DNA from: JABFRJ01 sp031379035
GTDB taxonomy: Bacteria; Pseudomonadota; Alphaproteobacteria; Rhizobiales; Hyphomicrobiaceae
Length of the DNA: 38,783 bases
Direction: 5' to 3'
Assembly (NCBI GenBank): GCA_031379035.1
Contig: JANNEU010000019.1
Coordinates: forward strand, 1-38,783
Part shown: piece by piece, positions 24,559 to 32,162 of the stretch
How positions within the stretch are numbered: the first letter of the stretch is position 1
How the letters are laid out: every line of letters starts with the position of its first letter
Translations under genes and position numbers: made by a program
Notes under the pieces: model-generated
Seen by the model: only the letters and a program-made list of their open reading frames with translations
Database searches by the model: none
Told to the model about the DNA's origin: nothing

Positions 24559-26187
24559 ATGCAGAAACAAACAAGACATTTGATCACCACTGGCCTGCTG
24601 TCAGGCACTGCGCTGTGGGTTGCTGTGATCGCCGGCGAGGCGCAGAGCACCGCGCCCACCGTACCCAATTTCGTTGATACACGGCCGCTGCCGCAATCTG
24701 ATCGTGCGCGCGCAGACGAGGCAGAAGCAAAGCGCAAGGCCGACGAAGAAATCAAACGCCTCGCAGCGGAGGTTGACGCTAAGCGCCGCGCTGAGGACGA
24801 GACAAAACGCCTGACCGCCGAGGCAGAAGCGAAACGCAAAGCGGACGATGAAACGCAGCGCCTTGCGGCGGAAGCCGAAGCCAAGCGCGTTGCATCCGAT
24901 GCCGAATCGAAGCGCGTTGCAACGGAAGCAGACACCAAACGCCGCGCCGAAGAGGAGGCCAATCGACTGGCCGCTGCGACCGAGGCACGGCGCAAGGCAG
25001 ATGAAGAGGCCAAACGCGTTGCGGCCGATGCCGACACCAAACGCAAAGCCGAAGAGGATGCCAAACGGCTGGCGGCAGAGGCTGACGCCAAGCGGAAGGC
25101 TGCTGACGACGATGCACGACGTGTTGCGGAAGCCGAGACAAAGCGTAAAGCCGACGACGAGGCAAAGCGCGTCGCGGCCGAGCAGGAAGCCAAGCGCAAG
25201 GCCGAAGATGACGCTCGTCGCGTAGCGGCAGAAGCCGACGCAAAGCGCCGTGCCGATGAGGAAACCCGACGTCTGGCGGCAGATGCAGACGCCAAACGGC
25301 GTGCCGACGAGGCAGCACGTCAGGCCGCAGTGCCACGCGCGGCCTCGCCTGCGCCATCAGCGGACTCTGCCCGTTTGCTTGACCGCGGCCGCCAGTTGAT
25401 TGGGGACGGCGATATCGTTGGTGCACGGTCCATCTTGGATCGCGCGGCGGGCCAGGGCAACGCCGATGCTGCGCTGGCGCTGGCGGAGACGTATGACGTG
25501 GAAGGCCTGCGCCGCTTCGGCGTTGTAGGCGTTGCGGCGGACCCTGCCTTGGCGGCGTTCTGGCGCAAGCGGGCTGACGAACTCGGCGGCAGCACTGCAG
25601 CGCGTCAGCGTGCAGCAGCCGAGCAGCAGCAAGCGGCCCAAGTCGCCGCACAAGCAGCCGCCGCAGCCGCGGCAGCCCAGGCCGCAGCTCAGGCGACGGC
25701 ACAGGCGACGGCTCAGGCAGCCGAACGCCAGCGTGCTGCGCAACAGGCCGCAGCAACCGAGCAGCAGCGTAAAGATGCGGCAGCGACGGCGGCTGCGGCC
25801 GCCGTCGTGACCGAGCAACAACGCCTGGCAGCTGAGCAACAACGCTTGGCTGCAGAACAACAGCGGCAAGCGGCAGCCACGGCCGCCGCAACCGCTGCTC
25901 GTGCACCTGCCGCATCACCAGATGCGCAGCGGTTCCTGTTGCGCGGCCGGCAACTTCTGGAGACCGGCGACATCGATGCGGCGCGCCTCTTTTTTGAACG
26001 CGCGGTGACAGCCGGGGCTGCGGAAGCAGCCTTGGAACTGGGTGGCACTTACGACCCTGTCGAGTTGCGTGCGCTTGGGGTGGTCGGCCTGCAAGCCGAT
26101 GCAGCTCGCGCCGCAACGCACTACCGGCAGGCACAGAAAATGGGCGCACCGACTGCTGCAGCGCGTCTGCAGCGGCTGGGCCAATAG
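24559..26187 (+). CDS. Secreted coiled-coil repeat protein with two Sel1-like modules
   Basis: A 542-residue protein starting 3 bp after the previous stop. A signal peptide covers about 1-30 (LITTGLLSGTALWVAVIAG). Residues about 57-257 are nearly pure 17-residue repeats of the form AKRKADEETKRLAAEAD, predicted to be a long charged helix or coiled coil. Two related modules follow, at about 268-345 (RLLDRGRQLIGDGDIVGARS, ending near FWRKRADELG) and about 455-540 (RFLLRGRQLLETGDIDAARL, ending at YRQAQKMGAP). They are separated by a roughly 100-residue Ala/Gln linker. The modules resemble Sel1/TPR repeats. The protein looks like a periplasmic rod or spacer (TolA-like in style, not in sequence). 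Confidence 0.82.
   Translation: MQKQTRHLITTGLLSGTALWVAVIAGEAQSTAPTVPNFVDTRPLPQSDRARADEAEAKRKADEEIKRLAAEVDAKRRAEDETKRLTAEAEAKRKADDETQRLAAEAEAKRVASDAESKRVATEADTKRRAEEEANRLAAATEARRKADEEAKRVAADADTKRKAEEDAKRLAAEADAKRKAADDDARRVAEAETKRKADDEAKRVAAEQEAKRKAEDDARRVAAEADAKRRADEETRRLAADADAKRRADEAARQAAVPRAASPAPSADSARLLDRGRQLIGDGDIVGARSILDRAAGQGNADAALALAETYDVEGLRRFGVVGVAADPALAAFWRKRADELGGSTAARQRAAAEQQQAAQVAAQAAAAAAAAQAAAQATAQATAQAAERQRAAQQAAATEQQRKDAAATAAAAAVVTEQQRLAAEQQRLAAEQQRQAAATAAATAARAPAASPDAQRFLLRGRQLLETGDIDAARLFFERAVTAGAAEAALELGGTYDPVELRALGVVGLQADAARAATHYRQAQKMGAPTAAARLQRLGQ
24727..25329 (+). repeat. Tandem 51-bp coding repeats (about 12 copies)
   Basis: In-frame repeats of 17 codons with consensus AKRKADEETKRLAAEAD, diverged at the DNA level. 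One unit (AKRVASDAESKRVATEAD) has 18 residues. 603 bp equal 201 codons, close to twelve units. They encode the charged helical rod of the secreted protein. Repeat number could vary between strains. Confidence 0.8.
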
Positions 26188-26257
26188 CGTCGAGACCTCA
26201 TTTCGCACTTGGAAATTCGTGACCACGGCCATCCCGGCCTGCCTTGGAGACAGTGAC

Positions 26258-27292
26258 ATGCCCGTAAGCGTACCGAGATTGAACACACTGAAGGCGGCGC
26301 TGGCGCTTGCCATGGGTGCCCTTGTAGCCGTGGCAATGCCGGCGCAGGCGCAATACAACCCGAACCAACTTCGCGAAGATCTCAACCGCAACACCACCAC
26401 CATCATCACGGGCACGCCGAGCGGCACCTACGTGCAGATCGCCTATGATATGAGCGCCGTGCTCGACGATGGCACCAATCTGCGCATTCTGCCGATCCTT
26501 GGCAAAGGCAGCGTCCAGAACGTGAAGGACATTCTTCACCTGCGCGGCATCGACATGGGCATCGTGCAGTCCGACGTGATGGGTTACTTCCGCCAGACCG
26601 GTGAACTGGGCCGCGATATCGACAAGCGTCTCGTTTATGTGACGAAGCTGTACAACGAAGAAGTGCACATTGTTGCAGGCAAGGGCATCAACTCGCTGAA
26701 GGACCTCGCTGGCAAGCAGGTCAACTTCGCCGAGAATGGCTCCGGCACGCAGTTCTCGGCGCGGCAGATCTTTAAGCTGCTCAAGCTGGACGTGCGCGAA
26801 GTCAACATGGGCCAAACTGACGGGCTCTTGAAGGTCAAGCAGGGCGAGATCGCTGCCACCATCTTTGTTGCGGGCCGTCCGGCAGCCGCTGTGAAAGCCT
26901 TGGCGAAAGATCCCGACTACAAGCTGCTGCCGATTCCGTTCTCCGCTGACGTTGAGAACGACTATCTGCCGGCCAAGCTCTCCAACGAGGACTATCCAAA
27001 CCTCATCGAAAGCGGCCAGAGCGTCGAGACCATCGCCGTGGGTGCCGTGCTGGCCGTCTACAACTGGGGTGAGGGTACAGATCGCCAACGCCGCGTGTCG
27101 GCCATCGTTGACAAGTTCTTCTCCAAGTTTGCTGACTTCCAGAAGGCGCCGCGTCATCCGAAGTGGAAGGAAGTCAACCTCGCAGCGCGCCTGCCCGGTT
27201 GGAACCGTCTGCCGGCCGCGACTGCGTGGCTGGAACGGAATGGCCAGGTCAAGCGGAGCGATGTTCCAGGCGTAATAACAGCCGGCGAATGA
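26258..27292 (+). CDS. TAXI family TRAP-type periplasmic binding protein
   Basis: A 344-residue protein. The signal peptide spans about 1-32 (LKAALALAMGALVAVAMPAQA). The mature part has TIITGTPSGTYVQIAYDM, the TAXI hallmark (TGGxxGxYxxxA), then ILPILGKGSVQNV, DMGIVQSDVMGYF, VNFAENGSGTQFSARQI and VFIDxx-like FVAGRPAAAV strands. TAXI proteins feed a fused 4TM-12TM TRAP permease, but none is encoded here. It lies 70 bp after the coiled-coil gene on the same strand with no terminator between, so it is probably the last gene of the srf operon. ATG 26258 has TTGGAGAC upstream; a longer in-frame start at 26042 would overlap the preceding gene. The ligand may be glutamate-like or unknown. Confidence 0.9.
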   Translation: MPVSVPRLNTLKAALALAMGALVAVAMPAQAQYNPNQLREDLNRNTTTIITGTPSGTYVQIAYDMSAVLDDGTNLRILPILGKGSVQNVKDILHLRGIDMGIVQSDVMGYFRQTGELGRDIDKRLVYVTKLYNEEVHIVAGKGINSLKDLAGKQVNFAENGSGTQFSARQIFKLLKLDVREVNMGQTDGLLKVKQGEIAATIFVAGRPAAAVKALAKDPDYKLLPIPFSADVENDYLPAKLSNEDYPNLIESGQSVETIAVGAVLAVYNWGEGTDRQRRVSAIVDKFFSKFADFQKAPRHPKWKEVNLAARLPGWNRLPAATAWLERNGQVKRSDVPGVITAGE

Positions 27293-27318
27293 TGAGCCAC
27301 TGTTTTTGAAACGGGTGC

Positions 27319-27346
27319 CCCGCCGCAGACATGCGGCGGGTTTTTT
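27319..27346 (+). terminator. Strong Rho-independent terminator of the srf-TAXI operon
   Basis: A perfect 9 bp stem, CCCGCCGCA (27319-27327) with TGCGGCGGG (27332-27340), a 4-base GACA loop, and directly TTTTTT at 27341-27346. It starts 27 bases after the TAXI gene stop. This is the clearest terminator in the window. Confidence 0.9.
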
Positions 27347-28130
27347 ATTGCAGCGAGCGTGGCACGCGCTGGACGAATCGATCAGGCAATCCCCTCGCTC
27401 GCAACATCCAACCTGTCGCGGCGGACGAGCGTGAGCGAAATTTGCCATGTGCACAAAACCAGCAAAACCAAAGAAATTACATAGGCTCGCATGTGCGTGC
27501 GATTTGAATTTCTGTGGGCTTCCCGGTCATGAGGCGGGCGGTCGATGGGCGTTGTGCCGCCCAAGCCGGGAGCAGTGCAGAACGCCAAGCTGAGGCGCAA
27601 GCTGAAGCTGAGCCTCCAGGGAAAAAGCCAGCCAATGGGTGGCAAATGTCACGTCCCACGCCCTGGCTCGATTGTTGGTAGACGCCAAAAAAAGCGGCGT
27701 CGACGGTTGGGTGCGATCAGCCTTCCAATCGAGCGATCCCCCAACGGCAAGCGAAGCCAGCGGGACCCTCGCAAAACTCGTTCTGGAACATTCGAGACCC
27801 CAGCCCGCACACCTCCCCTATCGAGGCGCGGCACGACGACCGCTCGCCCTCCGCCCGGGATCATGCAGCAAAAGTCAACGGCCGTTGGAAACCCAAGCAT
27901 GATCGCCGATTGGTTCAACCTGAGGGCGGGCAACCACGCATCCAGTCCGTCTCGAAGTTTTTTTGCAGGCAGTGCTCAGGCTCTCTGCGCACAGTATGGC
28001 TACGGGCCAGCACGGGCTTCAATGCTTCGGTGGCACAGACCGTCGCAATGCTCCTGGCGTTCAGGAAACAAGTCTTCAACCCAAGGCTACGAATCAGTTA
28101 TGCACAAGACTCAATTGAGGGAGACCACTC
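27347..28130. other. Intergenic stretch without a convincing gene
   Basis: 784 bp in which both strands have open frames with poor composition (many Arg/Pro, few hydrophobic patterns) and no good ribosome sites. One frame on the minus strand, 27492-27382, encodes a 36-residue peptide with a clear membrane helix (AYVISLVLLVLCTWQISLTL), but without a ribosome site. A small hairpin GACGCC/GGCGTC lies around 27681-27701. It may be a decayed region or hold an unrecognised RNA. Confidence 0.5.
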
Positions 28131-28418
28131 ATGGCTGATCCAAAAACCATGCTCGTGATGCCTGGCCGGAAGTTCCAGGTGAACCGCGTCGTCAAACGTT
28201 GCGCACAGATTATCGCTGGAATGGCGATTGCTGCCGTCACTATCGGTGCCGTGATGGTATTGAATGGATTGCTCTCGGGCAAAGGGACAACCCTGCAGTG
28301 GGTCCACTACTGGCTCGGTTTTATTCAGCGGCCTGATATCATCGTGACAATGCTCATCACGTCCATGACGACTGTTCTGTTCGTCTATTGGCAGCGCGAC
28401 AAAGAGCGCGGCCGCTGA
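28131..28418 (+). CDS. Small two-helix membrane protein, unknown function
   Basis: A 95-residue protein with two predicted helices: about residues 26-47 (IIAGMAIAAVTIGAVMVLNG) and 68-86 (PDIIVTMLITSMTTVLFVYW). The N-terminus is basic, and the C-terminus (QRDKERGR) is strongly basic, so both ends should be cytoplasmic. GAGGGAG about 8 bases before ATG 28131 supports the start. I do not recognise a family. It lies 93 bp upstream of the M20 peptidase gene. Confidence 0.65.
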   Translation: MADPKTMLVMPGRKFQVNRVVKRCAQIIAGMAIAAVTIGAVMVLNGLLSGKGTTLQWVHYWLGFIQRPDIIVTMLITSMTTVLFVYWQRDKERGR

Positions 28419-28511
28419 GGCATGCCTCGCTGACTTGATCATCAGTATGCCACGTAGCTTGCCTGGTTCTGGTGGCCTATAAAGCCGCTGAGCCACGCAA
28501 GGACGAGACAG

Positions 28512-29645
28512 ATGCGGCAAGATGATACGCGGGCGCTTCTCGACGGCATCCGCGCCTGGGTCGAGATTGAAAGCCATACCGCCGATGTAGAGGGCGTCAA
28601 TCGATTGATGACGCTGGTGGCGTCGCAATTCTCGGAGATTGGCGCACGTGTCACGCGTGTGACGGGTACTGGCGGCCGCGGCGATCATTTATCGATAATG
28701 TCGCCATGGGCACCGCTGCGGGGAGACAATAGCGCTGGTGTGTTGGTGCTGTGCCACCTCGACACAGTGCATCCAAAAGGCACGCTGGCCCGCGATCTGC
28801 CCTGGCGTATCGACGGCGACAAGGCCTTTGGTCCGGGAACCTCGGACATGAAGGGCGGGGCGTATCTGGCCTATGCTGCTTACTGCGCGATTGCGCGCGA
28901 CACCAAGCTCCAACACTTGCCGATCCGCCTGCTCTTCACGTCTGACGAGGAGGTCGGCAGTCCAACCTCGCGGGCCCTCATCGAGACGGCTGCGGCGTCA
29001 GCCAAATACGTCCTGGTGACCGAAGCGGCCCGCGACGGCGGTAAAATCGTCACCGCTCGCAAAGGCGTCGGCCGATACGAGATCTCTATCAACGGCCGGC
29101 CCGCACACGCGGGCGCGCGGCATGCGGACGGCCGCAGCGCCATCGTGGAAATGGCCCACCAGGTGATCGCCATCGAAGGCATGACCGACTACACCCGGGG
29201 TATCACACTCAACATCGGCCAAATCAGCGGCGGTACGGCAGAAAATGTCGTGCCACAGACCTGCACAGCGGCCATCGACTTGCGTGTTGTCACAATGGCG
29301 GACGCCGAAGAGATGCATCGCCGACTAACGTCGCTGAAGCCGCACGGTCGCGACGTCACAGTCGATGTCACCGGGGCCATGAACCGCCTGCCCTATGAGG
29401 AAACCGTTGCCGGCCGCGCGCTGTTCCTGCATGCGCGCGAAATTGCCGCCCGTCTCGGCATTGATCTGGTGGGCGTCCACACGGGTGGCGGCAGCGATGG
29501 CAACTTCACCGCCCACACCGTGGCCACCCTCGATGGCCTCGGCTGCGATGGTGCCGCCGCCCATACGCTGGGCGAGCACCTTTACATTTCATCCTTGGTG
29601 CCACGCATGCAGCTGCTGCAGGGGCTGATGTCGACGCTGAGGTGA
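28512..29645 (+). CDS. M20 family metallopeptidase (glutamate carboxypeptidase/ArgE-like)
   Basis: A 377-residue M20 zinc peptidase. Metal and catalytic residues are visible: His82 and Asp84 in LCHLDTVHP, the bridging Asp112 in GTSDMKGG, the Glu146-Glu147 pair in TSDEEVGS (catalytic base and ligand), and a late His in AAAHTLGEHLYIS. The dimerisation (lid) domain is about 175-290 (GRYEISINGRPAHAGARH). The family hydrolyses small peptides or acylated amino acids. It is convergent with the carotenoid operon, whose last gene ends at 29698. No transporter is directly adjacent. The exact substrate is unknown. Confidence 0.92.
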   Translation: MRQDDTRALLDGIRAWVEIESHTADVEGVNRLMTLVASQFSEIGARVTRVTGTGGRGDHLSIMSPWAPLRGDNSAGVLVLCHLDTVHPKGTLARDLPWRIDGDKAFGPGTSDMKGGAYLAYAAYCAIARDTKLQHLPIRLLFTSDEEVGSPTSRALIETAAASAKYVLVTEAARDGGKIVTARKGVGRYEISINGRPAHAGARHADGRSAIVEMAHQVIAIEGMTDYTRGITLNIGQISGGTAENVVPQTCTAAIDLRVVTMADAEEMHRRLTSLKPHGRDVTVDVTGAMNRLPYEETVAGRALFLHAREIAARLGIDLVGVHTGGGSDGNFTAHTVATLDGLGCDGAAAHTLGEHLYISSLVPRMQLLQGLMSTLR

Positions 29646-29697
29646 CCGAAAGTCCGCAAAATGTAGGCCCGCAGCACGGCTGCATCGCGCCGGCTGC

Positions 29698-30651
29698 TCA
29701 AGTCTTTGGCCGGGTCCACAACATTGCTCGTGGTGCCGGCTGGCGAAGTTGTCCGCGGGTGCGCGCGTCAATGGCCATCATGCCGCCGACCATCGCCGCC
29801 GCCAGCTTTTGTCTGGTCGACGTCGAGACACGGCTATCCCAGGCACCGGGACCACGACGCTTCACTTCACGGCCGATTTCGCGATAAACAGCGCGCGCCG
29901 TTCCGATGGCCCAGCCGGAGCGCAGCGGCAGCTCGGAAATGCCGAAACGACTCGATTCGTAGTAGTGTTCCGCCTGATCGATCAGTCGCCGCGCGACCCG
30001 GAACAATGCCTCCCTGTTCTGTGGCGCAGCCATGGTTGCGTGGGTCAGGCCGGCTTCTGTCAGCCAGGCATCTGGCAGATAGCAGCGGCCAGCATGCGCG
30101 TCCTCGACCACATCGCGAGCGATGTTGGTCAGCTGGAACCCGAGGCCAAGATCCGACGCCCGGTCCAGCGTTGCATCTGCGCGTGCGCCCATGATCATCG
30201 CCATCATCACGCCGACAACGCCAGCAACGTGGTAACAATACTCCAGCGTATCACCGAGCGTCTGATAGCGGCGACCCGCGACATCCATTTCAAAGCCGTC
30301 GAGCAATTCGAACGCGTGCCGCGCCGGTATGTCATGCCGCGCCATGACCGCCTGGAACGCCTGGAACACCGGCGTATTCATTGCCCTTCCATTAAGCGCG
30401 TCGGAGGTCTGTTGGCGGAGCTTGTCGAGCTCACTTTTGGGATCATGCACGACTGCCGTAGTCGTTCTAAACCCAAGGTCCTGCCCATCGATCACATCGT
30501 CACAATGCCGGCACCACGCATACAAAAGATGGGCGCTGACCCGCGTCTGCGTATCAAACAGGCGTGACGCAGCCGCAAAGCTCTTGGAGCCCTTCTGGAT
30601 AATCTCCTGGCTCAAGCGTGCAAGGTCAGCCGTGTTGGATGCAACCCTCAT
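29698..30651 (-). CDS. crtB: Phytoene synthase
   Basis: A 317-residue squalene/phytoene synthase. The two Asp-rich motifs that bind the diphosphate-Mg cluster are present: RHCDDVIDGQ (Asp51-Asp55) and NIARDVVEDAHAGRCYLP (Asp180-Asp184). The N-terminal KGSKSFAAASRLF is the FxxS substrate-binding segment. It condenses two geranylgeranyl diphosphates to phytoene. It is the last gene of crtY-crtI-crtB and overlaps crtI by 4 bases (ATGA at 30651-30648). The genomic context and the CrtI-type partner favour phytoene over squalene. Confidence 0.95.
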   Translation of the reverse strand: MRVASNTADLARLSQEIIQKGSKSFAAASRLFDTQTRVSAHLLYAWCRHCDDVIDGQDLGFRTTTAVVHDPKSELDKLRQQTSDALNGRAMNTPVFQAFQAVMARHDIPARHAFELLDGFEMDVAGRRYQTLGDTLEYCYHVAGVVGVMMAMIMGARADATLDRASDLGLGFQLTNIARDVVEDAHAGRCYLPDAWLTEAGLTHATMAAPQNREALFRVARRLIDQAEHYYESSRFGISELPLRSGWAIGTARAVYREIGREVKRRGPGAWDSRVSTSTRQKLAAAMVGGMMAIDARTRGQLRQPAPRAMLWTRPKT

Positions 30652-32162
30652 GCTGCCGCTGTCCGATTGCCGAGAATGATGTGAGCGGTTGCTTTGGCCG
30701 AACCGACGACACCGGGAATGCCGGCCCCTGGATGCGTACCAGCGCCGACCAGATAGAGCCCGCCGATTTTCTTGTCGGCGTTGTGCGCGCGGAAGTAAGC
30801 ACTCTGCGTCAGGATCGGTTCCAGCGAGAATGCCGACCCGACGTGCGCATTCAGTTCGGTCTGGAAGTCTGCCGGTGTGAATATCCGTGAGGTCACCAAA
30901 TCGGCGCGTAACCCAGGAATCATCCGATCTTCGAGATACTTGAGAATCTTGTCCCGATACTTCGGCCCCTCGACCGTCCAGTCGATATTGGCGTGCCCCA
31001 TGTGCGGCACGGGTGAAAGCACATAGTAAGAACTGCAGCCGGGGGGGGCGAGAGAGGGGTCTGTCACACTCGGCGCGTGGAGATATAGAGAGAAATCGTC
31101 GGGCAAAGTGGCGGAACTAAAAATCTCGCCGATCAGCTCGCGGTAACGCGGACCAAACATCACGATGTGATGCTTCATGTCGGGATGCTGACGCTTCAGG
31201 CCGAAATAGATCACGAACAGCGACATGCTGAAGCGCTTCTTGGCAAGGCTCTTGGCGGTCGACACCGCCCGTGGTTCGTCCCGCAACAAGTCCTTGTAAG
31301 TGTGCACAACGTCGGCGTTGCTCGCGACAATGGCAGCTGCGTGACGCCGCCCGTCCTCAGTGACAACGGCTGTGACATGCCCGTTCGACGTCTCAATCCG
31401 ATCAACTGGGGCATTCAGCCGGATTTCGCCGCCCAGATCGGTGAAGAGTTTGACCAGCCCTTTGTTGATCAGTGCACCCGTGCCGCCGCGCGGAAACCAC
31501 ACGCCCCACTTGCGTTCGAGCGCATGAATAAGTGCGTAGATCGCCGACGTGGAGAAGGGATTGCCGCCGACCAGCAGCGTATGGAAGCTGAACGCTTGCC
31601 GCAGATGCTCATTGGAGATGAACTGTGCGACTTTTGAGTAAACGCTGCGGTAGCTCTGCAACTTGACCAGCTGCGGGGCCACGCGGACCATGCTGCGGAA
31701 ATCAGGGAAGGGCACATGGCCGAGCTTGACGTAGCCCTCTTCCAACAATGCTTCGGAGTACTTTAGAAACTTGGCATAACCCTCGACATCCTGCTTGGCG
31801 AAGGTCGCGATCTGCCGCGTAAGGTTCTCTTGATTATTATCGTAGTCAAAGACCGCGCCGTCTTCCCAGCGGAGCTGGTAGAACGGGCTGATGGGCAGCA
31901 GCTCCACATAGTCTGACATTTTGCGGCCAGAAAGTGCAAACAGCTCTTCGAGGCAGGTCGGGTCGGTGATCACTGTCGGGCCGGCGTCAAAGATGAAGCC
32001 CTTGTCTTCGTAGACGTAGGCGCGACCACCCGGCTTGTCGCGCTTTTCCAGCAACGTCGTCGGGTGGCCTGCCGATTGCAGCCGGATGGCCAGCGCAAGG
32101 CCACCGAAGCCCGCGCCAATCACGACTGCTGGGCCTTTTCCTGTTCCACCTGCCATTGCCAT
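30648..32162 (-). CDS. crtI: Phytoene desaturase
   Basis: A 504-residue FAD-dependent CrtI-type desaturase. The dinucleotide-binding motif VVIGAGFGGLALAIRL is near residue 13, followed by LLEKRDKPGGRAYVY and the DAGPTVITDP motif, then a C-terminal FAD segment, GLYLVGAGTHPGAGIPGVVG, the bacterial carotenoid dehydrogenase signature. It converts phytoene to lycopene in four steps at the membrane. It overlaps crtY by one base (TAATG at 32162) and crtB by four, so the three are translated together. Confidence 0.97.
   Translation of the reverse strand: MAMAGGTGKGPAVVIGAGFGGLALAIRLQSAGHPTTLLEKRDKPGGRAYVYEDKGFIFDAGPTVITDPTCLEELFALSGRKMSDYVELLPISPFYQLRWEDGAVFDYDNNQENLTRQIATFAKQDVEGYAKFLKYSEALLEEGYVKLGHVPFPDFRSMVRVAPQLVKLQSYRSVYSKVAQFISNEHLRQAFSFHTLLVGGNPFSTSAIYALIHALERKWGVWFPRGGTGALINKGLVKLFTDLGGEIRLNAPVDRIETSNGHVTAVVTEDGRRHAAAIVASNADVVHTYKDLLRDEPRAVSTAKSLAKKRFSMSLFVIYFGLKRQHPDMKHHIVMFGPRYRELIGEIFSSATLPDDFSLYLHAPSVTDPSLAPPGCSSYYVLSPVPHMGHANIDWTVEGPKYRDKILKYLEDRMIPGLRADLVTSRIFTPADFQTELNAHVGSAFSLEPILTQSAYFRAHNADKKIGGLYLVGAGTHPGAGIPGVVGSAKATAHIILGNRTAAA

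Noticed and set aside
24727..25329. CRISPR-like regular repeats
   Set aside because: The repeats are in-frame coding units with no unique spacers, and they are diverged at the DNA level.
26042..26257. Longer start for the TAXI gene
   Set aside because: It would overlap the coiled-coil gene by 146 bp, and the signal peptide begins at 26258 after a good ribosome site.
27649..27933. Gene on the minus strand of about 94 aa
   Set aside because: Arg/Pro-rich composition without a ribosome site or recognisable motif.
27545..28138. Gene on the plus strand of about 197 aa
   Set aside because: Very rich in Arg, Ser and Pro, no ribosome site, and it runs into the well-supported start at 28131.
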